A stretch of DNA of 64,000 nucleotides from contig JADLZK010013203.1 of NCBI GenBank assembly GCA_015847255.1, positions 62,001 through 126,000 of the forward strand, read 5' to 3'. Positions 45,730-56,560 of the stretch are shown here, in pieces. This stretch comes from Hyparrhenia diplandra (taxonomy: Eukaryota > Streptophyta > Magnoliopsida > Poales > Poaceae). The position numbers and the translations under genes are program-made. Each line of letters opens with the position of its first letter. The stretch's first letter is position 1. Below the pieces are notes generated by a model. It had not been told where the DNA came from. It made no database searches and worked only from the letters and a program-made list of their open reading frames with translations.

Positions 45730-46165
45730 TCCGACACATCCCCTCATAGATGAACTCAAGCCCCTCCTCCGCCGGCGCAGCCACCATCCCTTCCTCTCTC
45801 CGATCTAGATGGCCTTGTGGGTCTTTACCGCACAAGGACTTTCCTCACGGGTCGAAGTCCGAGCGCCCCCATTCTAGGGTTCAAGGTGGTTCGAGGGAGG
45901 CCATGCTGGCGTGCGGCGGCCGGATCCCAGCGAAGGCGACGGCGGCGGCCGGATCCTAGCGCGAGCGACAGCGTCTGCTCCACGAGGAGATGGTGGAGGA
46001 GGCGGATCTCGAGCTTGAGTCCCTCGGTTACGACGAGTACAGCCACGGCTGCGGTGCCGCGCGATCCGGTGGTGGGCCAAGGTCGACGTGCTCCGGATCT
46101 TCCTTGCTGGGGCCGGAGCTGCTGCCATAGTCTTCCTAGGCCCGCTCCTTATCAAGAAGGTGTGT
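45730..46165 (+). pseudogene. GC-rich exon-like block in CACTA-2
   Basis: Strongly GC-rich segment ending near an AAG|GTGTGT donor (about 46161). In one frame it reads EEMVEEADLELESLGYDEY and in a neighbouring frame RWWAKVDVLRIFLAGAGAAA followed by IVFLGPLLIKK, a likely membrane-spanning segment. A frame change lies between, so at least one indel separates them. The parent gene is not recognised. It is most likely the captured 5' exon of a host gene. Confidence 0.45.
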
Positions 46166-46887
46166 GTTCTCGCCCCGTCCCTCCTTCCTTCCCTCCGCCG
46201 GCCCCTCCTTTGTTTTTTCTGCCATCTACAAGTAGTTCGTTTGTACAGATGCCTGCAAATTTCCTACAAGTAGTTCAAGTGAACTGTACATATGGTTTAG
46301 TAGATGGCAGCTTGATCTTGATATAGCTTGATTGTGAAAATAGTTGAGAGAAACTGCTTATGAGAAAAATTGCTTCTGTTAGTGCAGCTGTGACAGAATT
46401 ATGTGCTATCTATAGTCAGCTAGCAGTTGCTGAAATTTTGTTTATCCATTGGTTGAGGTTGTGGCTCAGTTACATTGATGGACAGCTTTTTCTGTTTTTC
46501 AGTCAGTCAGTCACCTATTGCACATAGCTATGTGTATGAAAAACAAAGAACCAATTCAATCTATTGGATAATATATTCAAATTGTTGTCTTGTTTATTGC
46601 CATATAGGGGTATAGTTAACACTGTTGCGTTGCCTCTGAACTTCCTTTAATTGTTCATGCCACTGATGCCAGGAACAATATTGTAGGAAGATAGAATTCT
46701 ATCTCAGCCACAGCCATGTATAGCCCTTTGGTTGATGCTTATAGTCTCAGTGCTGTCCAAACGACTAATATTTGCTATAAATTTAAGTTATGACATAACG
46801 TTGGTTAACTAGTGTATTGGCATTGGGACATGTTGTTCAGTTTATTCTTTGTTCATAATTGGGTTATTTTCTTGATATGTAATGCAG

Positions 46888-47034
46888 GAGAGAAATCTCC
46901 AACTACCAGTGGTGTGCCTGTGCTTCGGGCTTAGCAAGTTCCTGAAACGGGTGCACTTACAAAGAGAGAAATCTGGTGTGCTTGATGAGGATGAAGAACT
47001 TGAAGATGGAGATGACAGCGGCGCTGCTGGAATG
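46888..47034 (+). pseudogene. Possible captured exon, acidic, in CACTA-2
   Basis: Follows an ATGCAG acceptor and ends at a GTAATC donor. One frame is open throughout and ends with REKSGVLDEDEELEDGDDSG, an acidic stretch. No family is recognised, and the junctions are not unique. Confidence 0.35.
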
Positions 47035-47832
47035 GTAATCCTCTTATCTTATGCCCTATGTCTTGTAATCTATCCAACTAGTCATATCTTTATCCCACCA
47101 TTCCCTCAAGAAAAATATATAAATGGCGACTCCATGCTGTTCATATGCTATTCCATCATATATTCAGATGCCGTTACTTGGGATGTGGTTAATCGTGACT
47201 CTATGTTGGCTGCACATAATTGTTTATCAGTTAATATATAAGTGGCCTCAATATTGGTCTACCTTGTTTATTTTGAGTCTCTTATGGGGGAGGTTATGCA
47301 TGGAAGATGCAGACATATGAGACTGCCACTATGTGTGACAAAGGGTTTCTAGTAGACTTTGCTTCCAAGTTTGGTCCAGCCTTCAATTACATGGTTATGT
47401 TTCTTGTATGCTTTTTATTGTTTTAGTTCAGTGAGTACACAAGCTAATAACTGTACTATGTTTGTTATGTTATTATTTCAATCAAGTAAATCTTGAATGG
47501 GTTACCAACAAAGCTATAGTCTCACAAATCACTAAATCATCAGATATCTGTTAGTTTTATATTGCTTCCATTCCATGGTCAGAGTACTATCTGTTGCAAA
47601 ACGGTTTAGAGAATTCTGCTATGTTTGCATCATCTGCATGTGAAGGAAGGATAGAGTGAGGGACAAGCTGACTTTTTCCACACTCTCTTTTCCATCAGCA
47701 TGAGATCAGATTCTGTTAAGCTCAGTTACTATTGAGTCTCAGAATTGTTTGTCAGAATCTTATTCCAGAGGATGAGCTAGAATTATTCTTTCACACTACA
47801 CAACTGTAACTTGGCTGTTATCACAACTGCAG

Positions 47833-47920
47833 GCCTGATGAACTTCGTAGACCATTTGGAAAGCTTGGTTGCCTTAAAGACATATATGCAAGTTATGAAG
47901 AGTGTCAAGTGTATCTCTAG
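47833..47920 (+). pseudogene. Captured SR splicing factor RRM exon (SC35-like/SCL type)
   Basis: After a CTGCAG acceptor the frame reads PDELRRPFGKLGCLKDIYA. This corresponds to the part of the RRM in plant SC35-like (SCL30/SCL33 type) proteins where family members read close to PEDLRRPFGQFGRLKDIYLP, including the same exon start. The match ends after KDIYA and a stop follows at 47918, so only a fragment was captured. Such proteins bind pre-mRNA and help choose splice sites; this copy cannot. Assignment rests on family knowledge without a database search. Confidence 0.7.
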
Positions 47921-48661
47921 ACACTGATGAGTGCAAGGTCAGCAACTTAGTGCCTGCTTTACCTTTGAGATTGATTTATGTATCAATTGAAATTGATTTG
48001 TGTGTGTCAGCATTCTTGGAAGTTAGAGTTCACATCTTGTTTTGATTGTCTATGCAGGGGTTTCTCCTTAATGGTTCTGAACCATTTCTATTTTTAGTAA
48101 AATATAACTGTTCGGCGATGTCTCATCATAAGTTCCTTTCCTGCTCTGTTGTCATCAGCCTTATTTTTAAAACGAAATATAGAGCAGTAAATCCTATGTT
48201 AGTTTTCACATTAAAATATTACAGATTGACCACTGAACCAAGTCGATGGAAGCTATACCTTTTCGTCATTTTCATCTTCCATCTTGCAATCTGGTTCAGG
48301 GAAAATGTCTGTAATTGTTGAAAACAGCAGTGCTCCAGCAAAGAACTGCAATCCACATGTCAATCAAAATGTTTAGAACATTTTACAAATGCCCAACAAA
48401 GCTATACCTATCCCAGTGTTCTCTGGGCATGCTTGTTTTTATCTCATACCTGATAGTCTTCATTTAGCTGATTATGTGATAAAATCCATTGCTTCTAGCT
48501 TGATCATGTTCTGATTGATAATTTTTCCTCAGTGAAATCAATTACTGTACTAAATTGTACTGGAAACAGATCACCAAAAATCAATTTTTGAATAGGGTTA
48601 TTAATACAGAGATGGCTCCCAAACTTCTTGTTTGCTGACTCTGAAACTCTTCTATTTTCAG

Positions 48662-48725
48662 TGGATACCTGAACTGAAGCATTATGCACCTGGTGTGCCA
48701 ATAATTCTTGTAGGGACAAAGCTTG
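48662..48725 (+). pseudogene. Captured ROP/RAC small GTPase exon
   Basis: A 64-bp stretch bounded by TTTTCAG and GTAAGT reads WIPELKHYAPGVPIILVG and then TKL. This is the exon of plant ROP (RAC) GTPases before the DLRDD segment; real ROP genes have introns at the same two places, and TKLD is their guanine-specificity motif, whose Asp codon spans the exon junction. No other ROP exon is seen in the element (no P-loop, switch regions or prenylated tail). It lies 0.8 kb from the SR-like exon, so fragments of unrelated genes have been joined. It cannot encode a GTPase but could produce small RNAs against ROP transcripts. Confidence 0.9.
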
Positions 48726-49924
48726 GTAAGTATGGTTTGGTCCTAACTCTTTAGACATGATCACATTTGCCAATTAGCATCAGTACTGCATTGAGTAATT
48801 TGTGTTCACACGTAGATGGTTGACAGTAGCATCAGTTGATGGTAGGAAAAATATAAATACTGTCGAATGCCATTGCTTGGACTTTTAGTTGCAGCAGGAT
48901 CAAAGGCTCATGACTCTTCCTACAGTTTCATGACTGATGGCTAGATGAAAGTGCAGTTTGCAAAAGAATTCAGATATGTTGTATTCAGTTATCTGTAGTA
49001 GACTAGTAGTAATAACATAGCACAAACATGGAATCTGTAGTTGTAGTCTAGTAGTAATAACATAGCACTAGCATGCTTTCCATTTAGAAAATGCAATCCG
49101 TAGTAGTTTTAACCAGTTCCACTGAAGTTCAAATCTTAAATATAAATCTTAAGTAATAACCATAGTAGCCACGCCCTTATGCTGAAATCATGACCTTAGG
49201 CGATGCTGTAAAGATGTCGGTTGCTTGGCCATTTAATTGAGTAACATCCACTTAATTCTATTCTTTTTTTATATGTGGTCTACAGTTTCTAATTATGATA
49301 CTTGTGACAGCTGAAGGTCTGCAGTCAGCAACCAAGAGGATAACAATGCTTCTGCTCAACAGGATAACAATACTTAACGACTTGATGACTTAGCTAGATT
49401 TGTATTCAGCTATATATGCTTGTTTGTTGCCATGATGACTTAGCTAGATTTTGTATTCAGCTACTATATGCTAGTATGGGTTGCCTTGATGTCAAGATGC
49501 TTAAGCTAGTGACATGATTATACATGTACTCATTTGATATGAATGAATGAGAGTATGATTAATGCCATTTGTGTATGTTATTCAATATTGTATTTGTTTT
49601 GAATGTGATCTAGTTTTAAATATATGTGGATTATTTTTTTTTTTTTCACATATTCAATTTAGCTCGATGGATTGTCAGTTGCTATAAGTTCAATTTTTCC
49701 ATGGACCATCCGTTGCTAAAGTCTCTGACTGGTTATCCGTGGCTAAAGCTTTAGCGTTGGAGGGTCCGTGGCTAAAGGAGGGTCCGTCGCTGTATACATT
49801 TAACCACGGCTTCATTAGCATCTGCAGGGGTCCGTCGCTGTAAGTTTTAGCCACGGACTGAAAGTCGCTGTACCCCCATATAGCAACGGATCGCAAATCG
49901 CTGATTAAGGGTTGTGGTGTAGTG

Positions 49925-49956
49925 ATTACACAGAGCACCTCATAATTATTTTTACC
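49925..49956. repeat. Inverted block D piece, right of CACTA-2
   Basis: ATTACACAGAGCACCTCATAA is the reverse complement of the block D start near 54318-54340. Block E resumes directly afterwards (TTCAACAATGATGGGATC). Confidence 0.8.
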
Positions 49957-50830
49957 TTAATCATTCAACAATGATGGGATCAATTATTATTGGCCCACTA
50001 CATGCAACTGCGTGTTCTTGTCATGCATGACAATACTTTGAGTATACTCAAACCAACATAATTTTGCTCGATAATTGCAAATTTGGAAGTGCTATACGTA
50101 AATAAGAACTTCGGATTGTTTTTAGCATAAGTTCGTTGCCGAGAGAAATGTTCCTGTTGTTTAAATGTTTCATCACAATGAAATAATCCACAGAATAAGC
50201 TCAACTAAGCTATAAACTATTATTTTCATTTATATCCCTATTCGCCTCTAAACTTAGAGGCATATATAAAATGTGCTTAAAGTAGATTTAAGTCAATGCC
50301 AACAATTTTAAAATAGATAATTGTGTACAAAGCATATATAAGACATGTGCTTCTGTTTTACTACTGTGATGACAAATGTACCAGTATGTTCTCAAGTATT
50401 ATAAACTATAAAAATCAGTAATCAGTGGCAATCAATTACAACAAGTTCCAATCAGCTGGCCAGTCAATAGCATCCATCAAATAAGCATTTTGTGATTTTC
50501 CATCTCCTAGGAGTCTAGGACGTGTTAAACTCCTCTACCGACTTTGTCATCAGAAGAAAGACACTAAAGCATATGGTGGAATTCCCGGGGCCTCAAAAGG
50601 ACTCCAAAAAGGCGTGGTGGAATTGCCGATGCCTCCTAATCCCAAATTGTTGTGCTACTTAACAACAGAACAGAAACACATGATATGTTGGCATGGGAAT
50701 GAAAGGGAGGGTGTGTGAGTTGTAGAAAGTAGGCAGCGCCAGTCCACGCATTTATAGAGGCAATTGAATACAGACTAGAATGGTAAAGGCTAATCCAATC
50801 CTTTCAAAAATTATCAATTAGGACATGCAA
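49957..50830. repeat. Array unit 3: rest of E and block E'
   Basis: Long uninterrupted stretch with GGCCCACTACATGCAACTG, TCATGCATGAC, ACTACTGTGATGACAAATGT, then E' including the minus-strand DWPADWNLL terminus (near 50455) and the upstream AACAACAGAACAGAAACACATGAT. A small duplication inside E' (GGTGGAATT... GCCTC, near 50575 and 50620) has shifted its minus frame. Confidence 0.8.
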
Positions 50831-51054
50831 GTAATGCATATGGATATGCAACGAACTTTTTTTTTTGCGACGGGATATACTACGATCATACAATACTCTA
50901 TAATATGCATGCAACAGAAGAGTAGGTACTGGGTAATATTCTGCTCATCAACTAAGTTGTGGACATCAGATAGATCCACGTAACTTCCAGATAAACTTCC
51001 AGATACAATGTGTAACAAACCCTGTTGTTAGAAATGGGGGCGATTATGCTGGGA
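50831..51054. repeat. Array unit 4: block F, left of TRIM
   Basis: Diverged block F (ATTCTGCTCATCAACTAAGT, ATAGATCCACG). It is cut at 51054 by a TRIM; the rest is at 51760-52340. Confidence 0.6.
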
Positions 51055-51306
51055 TGTAACACCCGGCCCAATAAGGATGCGGCCCAGTAGGGGCCTATGA
51101 GTGCTGCGCGCACATGTTTAGTACCACCTTGCTAGTTGAGCAAGGGTGGAGTCAACTTATAAGCCTTTGCCTTCCAGCAATATCACCTTCGGGTTAACCA
51201 TTTTACACGAAGCGAGGACGAAAGTGTAAGCAAGGTGCTATGTGTACGCGCGCGCACGCCCCTCGGAAGGGCTGTGCGGTGCGGCTTTGGAGGGCGGGGT
51301 GTCACA
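51055..51306 (+). repeat. TRIM 5' LTR
   Basis: 252 bp, TG to CA ends, preceded by TGGGA (51050-51054). Confidence 0.95.
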
Positions 51307-51504
51307 AGTGGTATCAAAGCCGAAGCGGCCCGCGGGCGCGTGCGGGCCGAGGCGCGGACATGGAGGTTCATTGTGCGTGTAGGCTCTGCTGAGTGCACGG
51401 CATGACACATGTGCCGGCCCCGGGCGCACGGTCGCGTGTGCCAAGAGGGGAGGTCTGGTTAAGTTGGCGCTCGACGAGGACGCCGAGTCCTTTGAGGGGG
51501 TGTA

Positions 51505-51754
51505 TGTAACACCCGGCCCAATAAGGATGCAGCCCAGTAGGGGCCTATGAGTGCGGCGCGCACATGTTTAGTACCACCTTGCTAGTTGAGTAAGGGTGGA
51601 GTCAACTTATAAGCCTTTGCCTTCCAGCGATATCACCTTCGGGTTAACCCTTTTACACGAAGCGAGGACGAAAGTGTAAGCAAGGTGCTATGTGTACGCG
51701 TGCACGCCCCTCGAAAGGGCTGTGCGGTGCGGCTTTGGAGGGCGGGGTGTCACA
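51505..51754 (+). repeat. TRIM 3' LTR
   Basis: 250 bp, followed by TGGGA (51755-51759). Confidence 0.95.
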
Positions 51755-52340
51755 TGGGAAGAACAAGAACAGTGGAAAGTTCATATTCCGCCTTGCTGCC
51801 TTAACTAGGCCGAGCCACCATAGGAAGCCCAATCACACATTACGTCTCAAGCCCACCTCACTTTGCCACGAAGTCGATTGACCAAGGATTGAAGTGTGCT
51901 TGCACAGAGAAAACACTTTCAGTTGTTAGCCGGCTCTCGGGAGGAAAAAAACACTGAAATGGGTCTTGTCACAATTGTTGATATTCCCGAGGCTTCTCAA
52001 TCCTATGACTGGTGCATATCTTTGGGTTTCCGAGTTAGCTAGGGTACTGGGTGGCACCCTGCATACTTCTACAGTGTGCATGACAAGTTGAATCCTACAT
52101 TTCCGATGTTATATTTATAGGTAGAAACAACTTGTTAAGTGTGGAGTTAAAGAGAGAGATTCTCTATTTCCCCACAGGAGGGGGGATCCTCTACCACAGT
52201 ACTTCTCGCATATGACAGACGACTGACATGTGGTGGGCCATAAACATGTCCATGTCATTACAGTTATCCGAGGCTCACACACCATACTCTGAAGCCCATT
52301 TTTAGAGGCGATAAAAATATGTCTCAGACCTCTCACGTTA
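51755..52340. repeat. Array unit 4: rest of F and block G, rearranged
   Basis: Contains AACACTTTCAGTTGTTAGCC, GAGTTAGCTAGGGTACTGG and AAATTTATAG-like pieces of blocks F, G and E start. It degrades after 52140, where no further E block follows. Confidence 0.6.
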
Positions 52341-53199
52341 CTTTATAATACAGTTATTTTGCATTTACTTTACTAAACATGGTAAGCATATTTGAGACTC
52401 TAAACGAATTCAAATATAAAGGTACCGTTTGAATCAAAAAGACTAGATCTGTTTTAGTATTACATTTATGTTATTTCATCATACGAGGTCATTTGAAAAT
52501 TCAAACAAAAATTCAAATATATATATATAGGAACCAAAATACACATGCTAATAGTGCTGCTTGATTTGTCACTTATGCCAATAAACATGTGCTAATATTA
52601 TTAGTGCGAGTATCTTTATTTATTTGTCCAGTAGAATCATATATGCACTATCGTACTTACAGTATATTCCCAAGACCTAAAGGTCAATACGAGCGCAGCA
52701 CTAGTGATTATTACAGTATTAAGACAACTGACTAGTCAACAAGAGCATCATCTATATAGATCCTTTAAACCTTTTGAGCATCTTACTGTATATTAACAGT
52801 GTTCTCCTCTTACAATGCCCACTATAGATTAACAGTTCAGCATCGATAACCGTTCATCCATCCCTGCCACAACCCCTGCCGTTCATTCCACCTAGTGGCG
52901 TAGCTTGGATATTAATCTAGGGTGGTCTCATCAATATTTTATATTTGTTTGACACATCAACAAACATCTTCGTTTATTGTTACAATTGTTCCAATACATG
53001 AAGAGGGAGAGAGCCAATTAAAATAAAACGATTTCAATAAATCCAAATTGAGTTTAGGAGGAATAAAAATAGCTCCTTTCTCTGGTGCACGAATGAATTG
53101 AAACTGAAGCAACACGAACCTCTATAAAACAATGTATCATGCATAAGAGCTTTCATATATATGCTGTGCCTCAATGGCTTGTTATGGTGCTTTGATCAT
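52341..53199. other. AT-rich unassigned sequence between units 4 and 5
   Basis: AT-rich, with a short TATATATA run (52518-52531). No open frame of interest, terminal repeat or splice-bounded exon could be supported. Confidence 0.5.
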
Positions 53200-54300
53200 A
53201 TCCTTCATGCCGTCTGGTTTGCTTGTACCACCGGCCCATGCTGGATAACTCTATTGCACAAACCAAAGACATGGCATCTATCACATTCCCAATGCCTCTA
53301 ACTCCTATATATTGGCCGGATACACATAATTATGGAATTACAATATCTACCATTGCTGACACGCCCTACACAGAATGTATCATTGAGTTTGTTCTGAATG
53401 GTGATCTGATCGAACTAAAGCTGAGTTGGGAGGTATACATAGAAACCAAAAAGCACAGCCAGTGGCGTTTGATTTTTCACTCGTGCCATCGAGTAAATGC
53501 AATTGTCTAGTGATAGATATTACAGCTACTGCCATATTCATTTCTCCAATACAATCACATATACACTGTAGTACTTCTCAGTAACAGTAACAAGTCATGA
53601 TTCTAGTATGCCACAGATAAATAGGCGAATAATTGAGAACATTGACATGGACAGAAGTAATTGATTATTTATATCATTCCTTCCTACTTATTAAAAAAAA
53701 AATCCTTCCTTCCTACTTATTAAAAAAAATATCATTCCTTCCTTTCAAAGGAAAGCCATGTCTGATCCTATCAATATATTTGATTGACCAAGGTAGGAGG
53801 TGTATTGCCGTAGCAAAATATATATCATCCGTAACAACAAACTGTACTAGATTGTGTCATTTGTACGGTACCTCGCGCTGCAAGCCATCAACATTAACTT
53901 CCAACCATTCATTCTTTCTCCTACATTCTGAAACACTAGATACTTCTCTTTGCGACAAGTTTGGATGCCACTCCTGTTTCCGAACCGAGGGAATGAAGAG
54001 CGCTGGATGATGCTGGCCGGGATGGCACTGCTCCTCACGTGTGCTCTGTGCGCGAGCATGGTGCAGAATGCCTGCATCTGGTGGGTCTCTTAGCATGCAG
54101 GCACTCGGCAAAGCAGCTGTCCCCATTGTCATGGTCCAGATAGTGGATGTGCTGGCGTCCTCGGTCTGCCAGCTCCCAGTCACGAGGAATCGAAGAATGA
54201 CGGTCACCCGTCTCTGAAACCCGTGAGCACTGAACAAAGGGGATCTGGAATAGACTGGGACGCTCGATGGGTTCGACCAGCTAGGATCATGACAAGAATG
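53200..54300. repeat. Array unit 5: blocks A, B and C
   Basis: Same order as unit 1. Block A (53220-53560) holds the longest block A open frame. Block B includes an imperfect 30-bp local repeat (CCTTCCTACTTATTAAAAAA at about 53687 and 53708). Block C (53870-54240) keeps GGATGCCACTCCTG and GGGAATGAAGAGCGC. Confidence 0.85.
53223..53510 (+). pseudogene. Block A open frame, unidentified family
   Basis: A 95-codon frame with MASITFPMPLTPIYW, then CIIEFVLNGDLIELKLSWEV. Copies in units 6 and 7 encode ASITFPMPLTPTYLQD and ASIIFPMPLTPIYLLD. The unit 6 copy, in a second frame, continues with NGDLNFQLRWEVYIG, VVFDFSLEPSSKCNC and a hydrophobic VVIGISSAAIVYLFL before a stop. Similar residues with different silent changes suggest an ancestral protein segment ending in a membrane helix. 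I do not recognise the family. All copies appear broken or isolated from other exons. Confidence 0.4.
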
Positions 54301-55064
54301 ATTTAGGTAAAAATAATTATGAGGTGCTCTGTGTAATTTTTAGAAATAGGGTGGAGTATTATTGGAGCAGTTCCCCATATTTTGAGAAACGTAGAACATT
54401 TGATATTGTCCCTTCTTGTTCCAATGTGCAATGTGTACAAAAATGCATCTACTAAAATGCATTGACTTGACACAATGGCCAAGCTAGGGCAAATTTTTTT
54501 GGGGGGGTGCCTTTTTCTCTTATACTCCCTCCATCCCAAATTATAAGTCGTTTGACTTTTTGACAACAAGTTTGATCACTCGTCTTATTCAAAAATTTGT
54601 GCAAAATATCACCTTTTTCCGTGGCTTTCTTTATTAGTATAAGTTCTTAAAGAATGACTTGAATTTGACAATATTTACATAATTTTTTTTGAATAAGACG
54701 AATGGTCAAACTTGGAGCTAAAAAGTCAAACGACTTATAATTTGGGATGGAGGGAGTAGATGTTAAAAATTTGATCTAAAACCATGGTAAAAATGTGTTT
54801 CTAGTAGTGGGTTTTCAAAATTTTGTGGGTGCCTAGTAAAACTCTTGCGTATTCAAAACTCGTAAGTAGCTAGGACACGTTTTTGCATTGCATGCCACGT
54901 TAGGCTAGACATACATGTTGGACGAGAGGAACTGTCAGTATGTCACAGCGTTGAACAGTTCTGGTGACTACATATGGAGGAAAGGTCGTCACTAAAAAGA
55001 GAGGTTCAAAGGTCCATACATTCTTGAAAGTACAGTACGTACTACATGTCTACATGCTGCTGGG
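54301..55064. repeat. Array unit 5: block D, split by Stowaway-1
   Basis: Starts TTTAGGTAAAAATAATTATGAGG and keeps the unoccupied CACTA-2 site (GTAATTTTTAGAAATAGG, about 54339-54356). It then has GGCCAAGCTAGGGCAAATTT and, after the Stowaway, CTAGTAAAACTCTTGCGTATT, ACGTTAGGCTAGACATACATG and GGAAAGGTCGTCACTAAAAA. Confidence 0.85.
54525..54756. mobile_element. Stowaway MITE 1 (232 bp), complete
   Basis: Ends CTCCCTCCATCCCAAATTAT and its exact inverted counterpart; the inverted repeats extend for over 35 bp through AAGTCGTTTGACTTTTT. TA flanks at 54523-54524 and 54757-54758. AT-rich interior without coding capacity. Moves with Tc1/mariner-type transposase in trans; its long inverted repeats can fold into a hairpin. 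Confidence 0.95.
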
Positions 55065-55398
55065 GGATAATTCTCATTCGCTCTTGTATTATAAAAGGCT
55101 TTGTTCTGATGTGATCATGCTTTTGCACCATGAATATTTTTTGTAGCTTATACAAACGATTCATCAATGCATATCTGGATCTACATACTATAATCTGAAA
55201 CACAAGAGTTTGGAGAAAATAATGGAACAAGACTAAAAACTCAGATGGGCAACACCTGAAGTGTGTATGCTCCGAGCAAACACTATTAGCTGTCAGCCCT
55301 CCTCCGTACGAGAGGTAAAAACAAACTCGGTTATGGAACCATAATTGATATCCTTATGACCTCTCAATCCTATCACCTCCACCTTTACACCTGATGTG
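55065..55398. repeat. Array unit 5: blocks F and G
   Basis: TATA-like site at 55090-55098, CTTATACAAACGATTCATCAATGC, AGCAAACACTATTAGCTGTC and ACGAGAGGTAAAAACAAAC. The middle of F is shorter than in unit 6 because ATCCACGCTATTG... is missing. Confidence 0.75.
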
Positions 55399-56560
55399 CA
55401 TGAGTGACCATATGTGTTGGGGTTCAGAGTTAGCTAGGGTACTAGTAGCACATTGGACACTTCGAGGAGGCCAGATTTCTGATTTCAAAATTTATAGATA
55501 CAACTACAGAAGCATTCGATTGAGTATGGGGTTATATATAGGACGTCAATTTCACACAGTGACCTACGTCGGAGAGTTTCAACAACAGGTAAATTCAATA
55601 ATAATGAGATCAATTGTTATTGGCCTACTATATGCAACTGTGCGTTCTTGTCATGCATGACAAGACTTCGAACATACACAAACCCACAGATTTTGCTCGA
55701 TAATTTCAAATTCTGAAGTGTTATATATAAATAAGAATTTTAGATTAGCATTAGTGAGTTGCTGACAGAAATTTTCCTATTGTTTAAATGTTTCAGCAAA
55801 ATGAATTAATCCTCAAAATATGCTGGACTAAGCCATAAACTATTATTTTCATTTATATCCATATTCATCTCTAAACTTAGAGGCATGTACTTCTGATTTA
55901 ATTTACGTCTATGCCAACAAATTTAAAATAGATAATTGTACTTGTAGCATATATAAAACATGTGCCTTCTATTTTACTACTGTGATGACAAATGTACCGG
56001 TACTAGTACGTTCTTGAACTTGAAGTATTATAAACTTTCCATTTGATTAATCAGTGGCCATCAATAGGATCCATCAAAGAAACATTATGTGATTTTCCAT
56101 CACCTACGACTTATGAACTGAAGATGCTGCCAACGGAACTAATGGATATCCACACACTCAAGCATAGCCGAAGAAGCCAATTGGACATAATTATCTGCTT
56201 CTCTGCTATGATAAGTGAGCTACTGTGAAAAAATACAGTAGTGATGGAAGCAGTACTGTCAAGGAATTACAATAGAAAGCTCCCAACTTCCAAATTTAGC
56301 ACCATCTTTTCTGGTATCAATTTTGAGTGATGGCTGTGAGCCCAAGAAGGTCTGCACCAGAAAGATATAATGGAATTCCCGTGGCCTCCTAATCCCAAAT
56401 TGTAGTGGTACAGAACAACAACACCTGTTGCATATGGTGTAACACATGAGGGTGTAGGAGTCCGAAAAAGGAGGAAACCAGGCCATGGAACTTATAGAGC
56501 CAAATAATGATAGTCTAGAATGCCAAAGGCGTCGCTATATATAAGTTGGTTGTAGCAGTG
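55399..56560. repeat. Array unit 5: blocks E and E'
   Basis: Complete E block without transposons; it supplies the empty sites for SINE-1 (about 55884-55905) and for the 39873-40908 insertion (about 55946). E' (56030-56500) carries a degraded form of the minus-strand frame and, further right, TTCCCGTGGCCTCCTAATCC. Confidence 0.8.

Larger units (their letters stand above)
45296..49924. mobile_element. CACTA-2: gene-fragment-carrying CACTA transposon, 4.6 kb
   Basis: Starts CACTACACCACAAC and ends in its inverted counterpart; the outer 23 bp match at 22 positions. Flanked by ATT/ATT. Subterminal repeats of CCGTTGCTAA, GGTCCGTCGCTG and related motifs occur in both orientations at 45330-45500 and 49670-49900. 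No transposase is recognised. Inside are a GC-rich exon-like block, an exon resembling an SR splicing factor RRM and an exon of a ROP/RAC GTPase, with splice sites kept. This is the pattern of a Pack-CACTA element that captured pieces of unrelated genes. Its host is an inverted array fragment. Confidence 0.93.
51055..51754 (+). mobile_element. TRIM retrotransposon, 700 bp, complete
   Basis: Two direct terminal repeats (51055-51306 and 51505-51754, about 250 bp each) start TGTAACACCCGG and end GGGGTGTCACA. The primer binding site TGGTATCAAAGC (51309-51320) lies two bases after the 5' LTR; a purine tract TTTGAGGGGG (51491-51500) ends four bases before the 3' LTR. The internal region is only 198 bp and non-coding. 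Flanked by a perfect TGGGA duplication. It depends on enzymes from a full-length relative. The repeats differ at few places, chiefly a dinucleotide-run difference near 51250, so insertion is recent. Confidence 0.95.
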
